A program made the translations under genes and the position numbers. Below, piece by piece: positions 11,719-21,984 of a stretch of DNA of 64,000 nt. The notes beneath the pieces were generated by a model. That model was not told the origin of the DNA, ran no database searches, and saw only the letters and a program-made list of their open reading frames with translations. Origin of the DNA: Ctena decussata (taxonomy: Eukaryota; Mollusca; Bivalvia; Lucinida; Lucinidae); contig OZ022510.1 in the NCBI GenBank assembly GCA_963989385.1, positions 33,609,448 through 33,673,447 of the forward strand. The letters are read 5' to 3'. Positions within the stretch are counted from its first letter, which is position 1; each line of letters begins with the position of its first letter.

Positions 11719-11942
11719 GAGCCATAACAAATTAACCACTAAACAGAATTTCGTGAAACTTAAAATAATTATATATCACAATAACCTGCTGATGCACGTG
11801 AAGTCTCGTCAGACTGGCCTCAGTAGTGCATGAGTTATTGCTCTGAATTGACTTTAAATCAATAAAACAAGCCATAAGTAAGTAACCAATTACCAAAACT
11901 TCTACACAAGTCAGAACTCTGAAAGTAGGTTTCTTGTGGCGG

Positions 11943-12212
11943 GTTGGTTGGTTGATTTGATGCTTAACGTCCACGGTAAACAACTAAGGTTATGTCGGGA
12001 CGGTCAGTTAACCTAACCACACTATTCCTGGGCAGGCTTAGACCTCCTAAGCGGTTAACCAGTACTAAGTGCACATACTTTCGCCAGTAACTGACAACTG
12101 CCCTTCTTGAATCAGCGGAAGGAGAAACGAAAGCATGTGGCCAGACCGGGATTCGAACCCAGGACCTCTGACTTACGAGTCAGGTGCCCTACTGATTGCG
12201 CTACCCGGCCCG
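11943..12212 (-). mobile_element. tRNA-derived SINE (family A), copy 2, full length
   Basis: Flanked by an exact 11-bp duplication TCTTGTGGCGG (11932-11942 and 12213-12223). On the minus strand the element begins with a tRNA-like head GCCGGGTAGCGCAATC, carries B box GGTTCGAATCCC and an anticodon-like CTCGTAA loop, then about 190 bp of body, and ends in a CAACCAACC tail. It depends on a LINE for mobility; the partner is not identified. Confidence 0.92.
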
Positions 12213-12682
12213 TCTTGTGGCGGGGCACAAATATTACATAATTATGCACTAGTCACATTTTAGTAACTACACCACACCTACAGGGAAAGTCACAAGGAAC
12301 AGCAGGGATGATGACTTCCACTCTAAGGTGGTAGGCTTGGACATCCAAGCATAGAATGCTGAAGATCCCCAAAAGCCAATTTTATACAAAAGAAAAAATT
12401 GGGTTGCAGAGACATTGTTTATTTTTCAGCATAATTTCTACTTCAAAAATATATGCTGGGAACTCATGTTGTCAGTTCCAATGAGCGCTAGCAACACAAT
12501 TTAGAAAATTATACATCTTCAGGACAAACTATTAGGACTTGGGGAACCAATGGGAATATTTACCCGCGGGAAAAATGCCCCATGAAAAAAAATCCCCACG
12601 GCCTAAAATCCCCATGGGGAAAATCTCAATTTTTGTTATGTTATTTTTTTACGTTTAACCTTAATACTTAAAACTGAATATA
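12213..12682. other. interior next to the right arm
   Basis: No gene. The segment 12605-12680 is a second, diverged copy of 12826-12905 (palindrome CCCCATGGGG followed by T-rich sequence and TTTTTTTAC), so the right arm carries a partial internal duplication absent from the left. Confidence 0.55.
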
Positions 12683-13594
12683 CATAAGAATAACATCACA
12701 CATAATTTTCAGGACAAACATTTTTGAGCAAAGACAGGAATATTCACCAAAATCTTTAGGGACCCATGGGAAATGTTACTCATGGGAAAAAATTCCCCAT
12801 GAGGAAAAAAACCCATGCCCAAAAATCCCCATGGGGATAATGTCAATTTGTTTTGATTATTATTTTTTTACTTTTAAACTTAACACAGATATAGTCAAAC
12901 TGAACTGTTTCATTCATTTATTAATTAACTGTAAAACTTATATTTTTCAGAATACCACTGAATTTTTCCCCATGGGAAAAATATTCAACATACCTTTTTT
13001 CCCCATGGGGAAATTTCCCTGCGGGAAAATTTTGATTTTAACAAAATAATCAGAAATCAATCCATAACGAATTATTTAAGATAAAAAATCCATGTCAAAT
13101 TTAAAATTTGACAGATTTGTGGATTTAAATTTCTTGAAAAACCCCATGGGGAATTTTGTCCAAAATTTTCCCGCGGGGACAAAACCCCATGGGGAAAATA
13201 TCAAGGTTTGGTTGGGTGGCTAATATTGGGTAGCAGGTTTAATATTTGTCTTTGTTGATATTCTAAGTGTGAATATTAAATAAATATTTCTTCATTACAT
13301 CAACCCATGGGGAATTTTTCCCCTTGAAAAAATATGGGGAATATTCCCCATGGGGAGGGTCATAATTCCCCATGGGGATTTTTTTCCCCGCGGGGTTTTC
13401 AAAAACCCCATGGGGGTTTTGACCTTTTTTGCTAAATAATTTTTAGACCTCTTATTATTTTTGGACCAGAAGGTACAGGATTTACTTAGAAACCTCTATT
13501 TCATATAACACAAGTCATATGAGGTCTCTTAGTCAAGTAAAATTACAAGGTGAGTTTGCCAAAAACTGGTTTGGCAAAAATTTTCTGGTGACTG
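12683..13594 (-). repeat. right terminal inverted repeat arm
   Basis: Inverse copy of 8691-9613 with small indels. CCCCATGGGG palindromes recur at matching places, for example near 12828, 13141, 13187, 13349 and 13369. Confidence 0.9.
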
Positions 13595-13600
13595 TTTAGT

Positions 13601-14394
13601 ACAGGTTTTTGTCAAATCCGGAGTGATGTGCAGACTACCGTCTAATTACCCAACCTGTCAACTGCAAAACAGGTTCACAGCAGATGATTGTATCAGCGGT
13701 AAATGTTTGATATCAGATCCTATTTTCTAATATAATTGTTGTAAATACTATGTGTGTAAATAACTTGGAATAACATATGTCTTAAACCAACTCTGCAAAA
13801 CAGATATGTTACCACCATGATATTGTGAAATAAAGAAGTATACGGACGCCTATTTCTCCCCAAAGTTCTATGGTTACTAGCACAAATACTACAATGTCAT
13901 GAACATTCTGTAGAACACAGAATCGACCCATGTTTCTTTAAGTTTAAATTCAGCTTCTCCGCTAATGGTTCATTAACATTTTTACGATCTTCATCCTGAA
14001 ACTCGAAATTGTTGTAAAATTCACTCTACATGGGAAAATAAAACAACTTTAATCAAATAAATGTCTGTAATATTTCACTTTGCAGCAATTATGTTTCTTT
14101 TAAGATTCCCTAGGCGGCTGTCTCTGGCCTTAAGATTCAATTGATTGCGATGCTGACAGGGATTTTATGATCTCTCAAGAAAACACCGCACGAAAAACAT
14201 TAGTATTTTGCAGTTTGACTGATATTGATTCTGTTCAGCCTGTGTTATGCTTGCATGAACGGACAATAAATACCTTGAGGAAATCGTGTGCGTGTAAAAC
14301 GGAATACAATTCCGCGAATATTTACATGACGCTATTGATACAAAACTTGTATGACAATTTATCCATGCTTGTGTCGTAGATATAAGTAATATCA
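13601..14394. other. unassigned AT-rich stretch
   Basis: No gene or repeat structure recognised. Short frames on both strands at 14165-14395 show no family resemblance. Confidence 0.4.
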
Positions 14395-14510
14395 ATATGT
14401 GTACAACGGTTTCAGTAGTATCGAAAATATTCCGGAATTGTCTGTGTTTAAATGACCTACGAGTTCGGACTTATGATTTGGGTACCTTGACCACTATCAT
14501 TTAGTATACA
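14395..14510 (+). repeat. Penelope-like element 3' end fragment
   Basis: GAGTTCGGACTTATGATTTG through GACCACTATCATTTA matches, in opposite orientation, 20041-20100, which lies just past the stop of a Penelope-like RT fragment (20241). I infer a 3' untranslated remnant of the same family. Confidence 0.55.
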
Positions 14511-14589
14511 CGTTTCTGAATGATTTAAAAAAGTGTTACATTTGGGCACTCTTCTAAATATATGTCAGCATTGGTAATAAAATTTCAAA

Positions 14590-15010
14590 CTGATCTGATG
14601 ATATACCTTTAGTTGGTTCCCCCGGAGTTGAATTGCTGGATTTCTGTTGCTCCAGCGACTTAGATGGTTTGCTGTTGAGTACTCGTCATCACAAATAATT
14701 TATAAATAAAATACATAGCAACTAACACATAAAACAACCAAGAAAAATCCAAAACAGAACTGCCGCATTGGAGCGACCAGTAATGAAATTACTGGGGGGC
14801 TTAACCGGTTTATGGTCGAACAACCCTCGCCCTTTGTTCTTCCTTGGTTCATCGGATACTTAGTTGTTCAACCCGACAAAAACAAGCACCGCCCACACAA
14901 CAGTCTTACAAAAAGCACCAACCCTGACAATAGCAACAAATTATACTTAAAACATTCAACATCTATTTTCACCTATTTTCATTGTTTTAATATCAGGGCC
15001 AGCCTCATCC
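14590..15010 (-). repeat. dispersed repeat family C, copy 2
   Basis: On the minus strand it carries the family core: GGGCGAGGGTTG, then AAACCGGTTAAGCCCCCCAG and TAATTTCATTACTGGTCG. Closest to the two copies at 45.3-46.0 kb. It starts near the TCAGGGTTGGTGCTTTTTGT-like block (complement of about 14905-14925). Confidence 0.7.
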
Positions 15011-15079
15011 TAACAAACCATATATCATGACTAAGATAAAACAAACTTGAGGACTCACAGAAATAGTAACTCTGAAATT

Positions 15080-16170
15080 CTGAAGCAGAAGAAACCTACC
15101 AGTTAAACCACGGTGGGCCCGACCCAAGACGTCCTGGAACGGATGTTAGGCGCCAGCCGTCTATGTTACTATTAAGTTAGGTTAAGGTTGGCGCCTTCAC
15201 CAAATCTGAGGCCTGACCCATCGTCGTGCAATCGAAAAAGTGAGCAATGTTGTTAACCTTAACTGCGTTAACCGCCAAGCATGCAGTTTGTCGCAAAACA
15301 TCCATAATATGCCAATCTTTTTATATCGAATTATCCTCTTAAAATGATATGGAAAGTCATTTTTACCAATTATTTTTCTGAATTTATACACCAAATCGCC
15401 ATAAAATTCGGGTTCCGAAACGCCTTACTAAAAAGGTGTTTTCGATCCGACATTATATTTAGACAGTAAGTCGAAATGCCGTCGATAAAAAATTGAAAAC
15501 ACTTTATGAAGTTTATGATATCTATAACCTTGTTTGAGATGGTTTGCTGTCAAAACTTTATAATGAAAATTAAAGTTATCAACATGACAGGACACCTGTC
15601 CAAAATGAATAAGGTGACAAATGTAAGCACCATAGGATGTAGAACGAGGAACATCGCCATCTAAAAATGGAAAAATAAAAATATCAAAATCAAAATCGTC
15701 TCTTTTATCGTAATTTTTAGTTGTAACAAAACCATCCGATATAGATGAATGTAAATCCTAATATGAGGCCTCGGTATCTGAGACGCTGGTTTTCAGGGTA
15801 AATTGATTACCCATGCTATCAAAGAAGCTATTGTCAATATTCAATAGGTCATCTAGATACCGAGAAGTAGAATTGAGAGCTTCAATAGCTTCAGATTGCG
15901 TGTTCTCTGAAAGAGACAGCATGGAGTCTTTCATAACAGAACAAAAACAGATCAGCTTCATGAGGGACACAATTAGTGCCCATAGGAATACCTACAATGT
16001 GTCTATGTAATTTAGAGCCAAATCTAATATAAATATTGTCCAAGAGAAATGCGCGAGCTTAACCTACTTTCTGATAAGACCATAAATTATAATTCCTGGC
16101 CGCTTCAGAGGTAAAGACGACACTTCTGTCATTACATGTAATATAAAGAGAACCTTCCTTATAGAATATA
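15080..16170 (-). pseudogene. Penelope-like reverse transcriptase pseudogene
   Basis: Minus-strand translation of about 16070-15930 reads DNIYIRFGSKLHRHIVG followed by IPMGTNC and ADLFLFCYER, a reverse transcriptase core. After a frameshift the 15758-15970 frame gives STSRYLDDLLNID, where YLDD is the catalytic metal-binding box, and the 15197-15394 frame gives the C-terminal VYKFRKIIGK...F...RY. The reading frame changes at least twice, so no functional protein is possible. The combination resembles Penelope-type retroelement RTs common in marine invertebrates; that assignment is from memory. Further 5' (16080-16170) degraded sequence of the same protein can be followed in other frames. The 3' part overlaps sequence similar to 35400-35560. 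No host gene neighbours it. Confidence 0.7.
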
Positions 16171-16209
16171 TTTCTGTTAAATTCACAGGTTTATCTTTCA
16201 TAAGATATA

Positions 16210-16515
16210 TTATACTCCCCGCCAAAAGTTTAGCAAAATGTTAAAACAAATATAGCAAGATTAGTGGAGATAATAACTATTGAATCACTACATTCTGTGG
16301 ACGTAAATGTTGTTCATCATCAACAACAATGATTAATCATCGTCAAATTGGCAACTTTGATTTGAATTTGAGTAGCAACTGCACAAAGCGAGCACAGACG
16401 TATATGTCAAAAACAACACATTTTGGGAGGAAAAAAATAGAGTGACTGTGGTAATGCTCCGTGTGTGACTTTTCTTTTACATGTAACGGTAAATGTTTTT
16501 GGCAAAATACGAAAT
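16210..16515 (+). repeat. diverged direct repeat, copy 1
   Basis: Matches 16972-17296: TATACTCC.CGCCAAAAGTTTA, ATGTTAAAACAAATATA, GCACAGACGTATATGT and GTGTTTTTGGC-like blocks occur in the same order. The two copies flank the LINE fragment at 16590-16795. Confidence 0.75.
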
Positions 16516-16589
16516 TTCTGCATTGATAATCATTAAAATTCTAAGGTATTTACAGCTTTTTACACTAACCAACTTCTGTTTATTTTACC

Positions 16590-16795
16590 TAAATCTCCAT
16601 CTGGATGCCAGTGTTTGTTCCATTTTATACCTTGTTCTGGGTCTGTCGAAACTTTCGACTTGAGCATTTAGTTCCTGCTCTTCCTCAAAACAGCGTCCAT
16701 GTCATCGGCAAACCGTATAATGGTTATAGTTCTGCCGCCTATGCTATTCTCACATCACATTCTTTCAGCGCATCAGACAGTTCTATCCCAACTTG
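16590..16795 (-). pseudogene. old LINE reverse transcriptase fragment
   Basis: Parallel to the LINE copies at 53.9 and 62 kb: TAGTTCCTGCTCTTCCTC, then TCATCGGCAAACCG and TTCTGCCGCCTATGCTA, then GCATCAGACAG. On the minus strand TTTGCCGATGACATGGAC encodes FADDMD, the catalytic box of this RT family. It is only about 200 bp and frameshifted. Unlike the 53.9-kb copy it has no Tc1 insertion at the equivalent site. Confidence 0.75.
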
Positions 16796-16971
16796 ACAGA
16801 AAACAGAAGTGGGTCATAATCGAGAGTAGTTTGCTGTTTCTGTCAGCGAGCAAGTTTTCTTTTTCTTTTTAGCCTTATTTATGTATTGCAGTGTTGCATG
16901 TGTGCTAGAGAAAAGGATATATATGAACCAAAACATCAAAGTTTATTTCGCAGCAGCAGGCATATTCATAA

Positions 16972-17296
16972 TATACTCCTCGCCAAAAGTTTATCATAAT
17001 GTTAAAACAAATATAACAAGATTATTGGAGACAATAAAAATAGAATTCTGACTTTCTGTGGAATTAAACGTTGTCCATCATCAATATTTATGATCAATCA
17101 GCGTAAACTTAGGAACTTTGATTTAAATTTGAGTAACCACTGAAAAAAGCAAGCACAGACGTATATGTAAAAAACAGAACAGACGTATATGTAAAAAACA
17201 TACACGTTTTGGGAAGAAATATTGTTGTTATGCGCTGTGTTGGACTTTCCTTGAACATCAATGTAACGTTTTGTAACTTAAGTGTTTTTGGCGAAT
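16972..17296 (+). repeat. diverged direct repeat, copy 2
   Basis: Partner of 16210-16515. It contains a private short tandem duplication, CAGACGTATATGTAAAAAAC twice at 17157-17200. Confidence 0.75.
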
Positions 17297-17726
17297 ATGC
17301 TTTTATAATCCTTAAAACGAGGCATACTTTTCTTTCGAAAATGTGAATGTTTGGGGCATTCGTTTCTGTGCTCGCTTTGTTCTGTGCTTATTCAAATCAA
17401 TTTAAATTTGGTGATTTAACAATGCTCAAGCATTTGGTGTTGAAGAAAGAATGCATTTAATCTCACTAATGAAAGTTAGAGCTAAAGCATTATGATTTCT
17501 AATAGTCCTGGTACATTTACTTTCAATTTTGAAAGAATGCTTAACTTTTGGTGAGGAGTCTATCTTTGGCTTTACAATATCATGAAATAAGGAGTTTTGT
17601 GAAATGCTCAATTTTTCTTTTACCGTGTACGCATTTCTGTTGATAAAAGAAGACAAAAAGGGGTGATCGATCCGAACATGTCCCAAGCGTAAAGAGGCTT
17701 AGTCTGCATAGTACTGATAACCATTT
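17297..17726. other. unassigned stretch
   Basis: Contains an 86-codon minus-strand open frame (17426-17686) with a fairly balanced amino-acid composition (GHVRIDHPFLSSFINRN) but no family I recognise and no evident splice or start context. It could be a transposon remnant. Confidence 0.35.
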
Positions 17727-18655
17727 AAGCCGCGACACTAGAAAATCAGCAAAGTAGTTGTGCACCCAGCGCAGGCGCAGATCAGCCTGAGTACCCCGTC
17801 CCTCTGATCAGACTCTTCGCTTAGGCCCTGTCACACTACAACGTTTCAGACAACGTATGCCGACGTATGGAAAAAAATTATCCAATACGCTGGCATACGC
17901 TGGAGATAAATTAAAAAAATAAAATGGCAACTTGTTTTGGAACGCACACATAGCGTACTGAACGACTATATAACGTATAAATAACTTATTCACAACTTAT
18001 CCCTAGCGTATACATAACTTATACAAGCATATAACAACGTGTTCCCAGCGTACCTGTAGCGTTCTTGTCTTATGCTGAACACATGCAAAACGTTAGTCTA
18101 ACTTTCGCCGACCTTATGTATAGCGTATTGGAGCGTTCTTCGATGATCAGAAGTAAAGCGATGACTCTCTACAACACTGTTTATTGAAGTGGACGTGGTT
18201 CGATGGACATGCCTCAAAAACGAAAATTAGTGAACGCTGCAGGTAGTAGCTGACCCAAGAAAACTCCATCTTTACCACCTGCATGCCTACCCTCGTCCCA
18301 GTCATCAACCGACTACCGTGCCTACGATGGTAGCCAACCTCGCTCTCGCGCAGACAGTGGTATCCATGGTGGCATCTGCAGCAGCTGTGGTGGCATCTGA
18401 AGTGTCAACCTCTTCTCAAGCCCCAAAACGACAAGCAGAAGCTGTCTAAGAAGATTCCTTATTTAAAAGTGATGAATTGCTCATCTGTATACAATATATA
18501 TATATATAGCTAAAACCCAGGACGCTGGCGGATATGCTACCTAAATTCGTTCAGTGCGTTCGCGACACGTTGAATAAGTTCTAAGGTCATCAGGCATAGG
18601 TTGAATACGTTCTGGAAACGTTCGGTATAAGTTATAGATAAGTACCCATAGGTTA

Positions 18656-19899
18656 AGGGGCATTTACACTATAACGAATTGCCCCAGCGTATGCCAGCGT
18701 ACGGAGATATTTTGGTATTCGCTGACATACGTTGGCATACGCTGAAGTTTGTTAGCTCATCACTTTAAGTTCGTTCTAAGTTCGTTGAAGTACGTCCGCG
18801 TACGTTGTTGTTTGCTCAGTACGTCGAAAATTTTTATGCATGCACAAAATTTGTCGACGTATGCCAACGAACAGCCCATACGCAGCGGGTTCGTTCGATG
18901 ATCGCAGTTCGAACGGTTTGTTCGTTCGCAGTGAGACAACGATTCCTTATCTCTACGGTGGCAGTCATCCAACCAAATTGTGGTCACTTCTTAACCAACT
19001 TCTCAAGTATTAACAACGTACGATTACGATGCGTCAACTATCATTACCGTTGCTGCTGCGACTTCCAAACGTTTAAGTTCCGTGCTTGGCGTGCTTTAAC
19101 TTAGGGGTACCGTATAGGTAGCGTTCGACTTGCTTTTTTGTACATAGGCTAGTTGACCTACTTGTTTGAGTATATAAAAACATACTTCAGTGCCACTTCG
19201 ACAGTTCTGGTTAGTAGCTCGAACAGTAACGATATATATAGAGTGTGCAGCGAGACTACGGCGCCAGTATATTCTGACAGTGCTACAGCACGATAGCATC
19301 CAAACAGAAATTGTATTGCATACCTACATTGGAGACAATTTAGGCATGGGATGAAGCAGGCAATTGAGGCATGAGATAAAGCACCAACATCTCTGCTGGT
19401 GGTGGCTGGTGGTGAAAGAGACCTTGATCGAGATTTTTGCTGGTCCTGAGGTGTGTTTATTTCATCATGTGGTGAGGCTACGGATGGAGGCGATGGGGAT
19501 TCTGCTTTTTTCCCCTGCCTCTGCCCCCGGAGGATTTCTTTCGCGTGCGTCTCTTGGCCATCTTCTAGTACATACACCTGTAAGTGACGTGATCGGTTCG
19601 AATACGCACACTAAACGCAGAGCGCACACAGAGAGCATGTAAAACACGTTTGACGTTCGTTGAGAGATCGTTGAAATTCGTTGATATTCGTTTCGTATTC
19701 GCTCTGGTTCGCTAATATGTAGTTATTCATACGTTATGAACTCGTTCTGGTGATCAAATTCGTTTTCAGTTCGTTATGTTTGGCTCCGATGAACACATTC
19801 GTCGAGTTTTTGTGCGTATTTGTGCGTATTCGAGCTTTGTCATTTTTGGCAATTCGTTTACGGTACGTTCCCTTAATTCGTTATAGTGTAAAGGGGCCT
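18656..19899. mobile_element. Harbinger-like DNA transposon remnant (inner), exact TTA TSD
   Basis: TIRs AGGGGCATTTACACTATAAC (18656-18675) and, inverted, AGGCCCCTTTACACTATAAC (to 19899) continue identically through GAATT. TTA flanks both sides (18653-18655, 19900-19902). Subterminal CGTATGCCAGCGTA words are shared with the outer element, showing that the two belong to related families. On the minus strand near 19560 a frame opens MAKRRTRKKSSGGRGRG, a basic nuclear-type N-terminus that shifts frame after 25-30 residues. No DDE transposase is present, so this is a 1.24-kb non-autonomous derivative. Confidence 0.75.
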
Positions 19900-20040
19900 T
19901 TAGAAATGAGTTACGCGTACGCTGCACAATGGACCTGCTGGCTGCCGACGTATGTCAACGTATGATTAACTTAAACGTAACGTGCATGACGTACGCAAAA
20001 CTTACCTGTCGCGTACACCAAACTTATGTCTAACTTATAA

Positions 20041-20447
20041 ATGATAGTGGTCAAAGTACCCAATCATAAGTCCGAACTCGTCGGAATATTTTTAGATACA
20101 CACACATGGACCCCAAAACAGAGGTGTGATCAGGTGCCCGCGAGGTAGTAAGCATCACCTGCTTATTATAATACACCCGCCATTATATGTATCTGTGGAA
20201 AAAGTCAGTGAAAATGAAAGTCCGATATTTGAAAGCTTAACTAAGCTTCGGCTGAGGCCATCAAATCGGAGATTAGTTTAGAAACGGCCACATTGTAGGG
20301 ATCAACAAGGTCATGGTGTCTCCCATAAAACTTTTTAACTGTCGACACAAGCTTTGTTTTATAATAACCCTGCTTCAACAGTTCCTGAGTGAGTAGCTTC
20401 CCTCTTTCAACAAAGTCTTGATATTTGAAACAGACCCTAGCATACAA
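20041..20447 (-). pseudogene. Penelope-like RT C-terminal fragment and 3' end
   Basis: The minus-strand frame 20447-20241 reads VCFKYQDFVERGKLLTQELL, KQGYYKTKLVSTVKKFYGRH, HDLVDPYNVAVSKLISDLMA, the region following the YLDD box in Penelope-type RTs, and ends in a natural-looking stop. About 200 bp of 3' sequence follows to ATGATAGTGGTCAAAG (20041-), which is repeated at 14395-14510. The fragment is 5'-truncated and lies inside the outer Harbinger-like element, so it inserted there later. It comes from a different Penelope-type subfamily than 15080-16170. Confidence 0.6.
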
Positions 20448-20809
20448 TACGTCGGCGTACGCTGAAAATTTTATGCATGCACAAAATTTTGGGCCTCATT
20501 TGACGTACAACAACTTATACCAACGTATGTTAGCGTGCTCGTAACTTGTTTATAACTTACCCCTAACTTATTCAACGTACACTAGCGTGTTTGCTAAGTT
20601 TCTCATACGTCGGCATACGCTGATTCTATTCGTCACTGTGTGCCAGCCACATAAGAGCTTAAATGGCAGCTAAAGGTCTAAGCTACTTCAATGCGGACAA
20701 CGAAGACTCTGATCAGACTGAGCGAATGCCCAGGCTGATCTGACTCTGCGCTGGGCGCACAACTACTTTGTTGTTGTTGTTTTTTGTGTGTCGCGGCTCA
20801 TTTCAGATA

Positions 20810-21060
20810 TCATACAGTACTCCTGTATAGAGAAGTTTTGAAGAATCATGATTAGAATCGCAACTAGTTTTTAGCGCTGCAGGTAAAATATCAAAAGTTC
20901 AGGGTCGTTGTTTCTGCTCTTATATTTGCCACTTCCCAAATGTAATTTAATGTCAAATTAGCCAACGTCCTGCTAGATGGCTTCAAGAAAATGGCTTCCA
21001 AGTTAAGTTTGTCGAAATTTAAATTGTGTTTTTATCAAATAAAATCTGATCTTTATAGAC
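20810..21060 (+). repeat. dispersed repeat family F, copy 1
   Basis: Shares AAAATATCAAAAGTTC, AAATGTAATTTA..GTCAAAT and AAATGGCTTCC blocks in the same order with 47640-47880 and, more weakly, with 58780-58980. The MITE abuts this copy on its left side, but abuts the 47.6-kb copy on its right. Confidence 0.6.
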
Positions 21061-21812
21061 AACTTCGCTTGATTGTCTTCAGTGCTAGTTTGAAAGATAG
21101 TCGAGTCGTTGTATAAAAAGATTATTAAACAGCTAGGACAACTTTTTCCTACAAGTATATGTAGCAGAAGGAAGAAAAAAATCATAGAATTTATATAAAC
21201 CTTTTTAATTTAATTTGTTTATTTGTGCTGTTTACAGAATTAGATCCTACTTTTTTCGTGAGCTGGTCATAAAAAAATAAAGGTTTGGAATTAAATGACT
21301 TGACAATAATAATTTGTTGGAGAAAATCTGATGTTTCATTTTGTAATGTCAGTGAAAACTTGGCGGAGCATGGCATACCAAAAGCCCTATTAACACGCCT
21401 TAAGACACTCCATGATGCGACGCATATTCATTATCCGTCACGTAATATTCAGTTTCCTACAATCTTATCCTGCTATCATTACGTTTGCCTTTTCAAAACA
21501 CTGGATAGATTTAGATACAAAAGTATGTTTACGCCTTCTTGGATCCACGAAATCATTTGCATAACTGAATGTCTGTTGAGTCCGTATGTCTTACCGTGGG
21601 TATTATATTCACACGTTATGAATGACTCCATAAAAGCGAAAAAATGACTGTAATACTTATATTTCTCTCCATCCAACATTTAGTTGTCGTTCACTTAAAA
21701 CCTGTCATTTTCTTAATGTAGTTAGCGGGCGTTCACCAAGCAGCAATTGAATTAGTAAAGCGCCCGGCTTGGCTCAACCATTATGACGTACCTTGACACT
21801 GTGTATCATCTA
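21061..21812. other. unassigned AT-rich stretch
   Basis: A 120-codon plus-strand frame (21285-21647) has no family resemblance; composition suggests chance. Nothing else recognised. Confidence 0.4.
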
Positions 21813-21984
21813 AGAAATAGACCAGCTCTAGCAGTAATTTGTGGAGTAATACTTCACTGTTTGTAGTTCAGTTGTGAAGTAGATCATGATACGAGCGCGA
21901 AGCACGAGTGATATATCTACTTTCAACTGAGGACAAACAGTGAATTATTACCCAACAATTTAGTGCTAGAGCTGAACTATTTCG
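21813..21984. mobile_element. palindromic MITE (~172 bp)
   Basis: Outer arms GAAATAGACCAGCTCTAGCA and, inverted, GAAATAGTTCAGCTCTAGCA; inner arms GTAATACTTCACTGTTTGT and, inverted, GTAATAATTCACTGTTTGT. The whole folds into one long imperfect hairpin without coding capacity. Confidence 0.8.

Larger units (their letters stand above)
8691..13594. mobile_element. 4.9-kb element with ~0.92-kb terminal inverted repeats full of CCCCATGGGG
   Basis: The left arm (8691 to about 9613) and right arm (about 12683 to 13594) are inverted copies of very high similarity; both end in ACAGTCACCAGAAAATTTTT read inward. TTAGTA flanks the element on both sides (8685-8690 and 13595-13600), a 6-bp target duplication. 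Each arm holds about ten copies of CCCCATGGGG or one-base variants, plus CCCCGCGGGG. The central 3 kb has no transposase and contains two SINEs and other repeats. Long TIRs plus a 6-bp duplication are reported for Polinton/Maverick elements, but none of their genes are here and the termini are not AG...TC, so the superfamily stays open. Confidence 0.8.
17824..20650. mobile_element. Harbinger-like DNA transposon remnant (outer), TTA-type target
   Basis: It interrupts the MITE at TTA (17821-17823; the other side reads ATA at 20651-20653). Ends GGCCCTGTCACACTACAACG and, inverted, GTGGCTGGCACACAGTGACG share 12 of 20 bases, followed inward by near-identical CAACGTATGCCGACGTATG and CAGCGTATGCCGACGTATG. 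Many subterminal CGTATGCCAGCG-type words are spread near both ends. A three-base TTA target and GGCC..TTTACACT-like termini are typical of PIF/Harbinger. At 18203 a short frame MDMPQKRKLVNAAGSS ends at a stop and may be the N-terminus of the accessory (Myb-like) protein; no transposase remains. Confidence 0.65.
17727..20800. mobile_element. MITE (GAGCCGCGACAC family), copy B, split by nested transposons
   Basis: The left half (17727-17823) runs AAGCCGCGACAC, TTGTGCACCCAGCGCAGGCG, AGATCAGCCTGAG, GATCAGACTCTTCGC; the right half (20651-20800) is its inverse, ending TGTGTCGCGGCTCA. Both halves align with the uninterrupted copies at 47886 and 23550. The 2.8 kb in between is foreign. Confidence 0.85.

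Noticed and set aside
8691..13594. Polinton/Maverick identity from 6-bp duplication and long TIRs
   Set aside because: No integrase, polymerase or capsid genes, only 4.9 kb, and termini ACAG...CTGT rather than AG...TC; left unassigned.
17426..17686. 86-residue minus-strand frame as a host exon
   Set aside because: Composition is plausible, but no family recognised and no supporting exons nearby.
19158..19577. 139-residue minus-strand frame as a gene
   Set aside because: Lies wholly inside the 1.24-kb Harbinger-like element; the first half shifts frame from a basic N-terminus, and the second half is low-information sequence.
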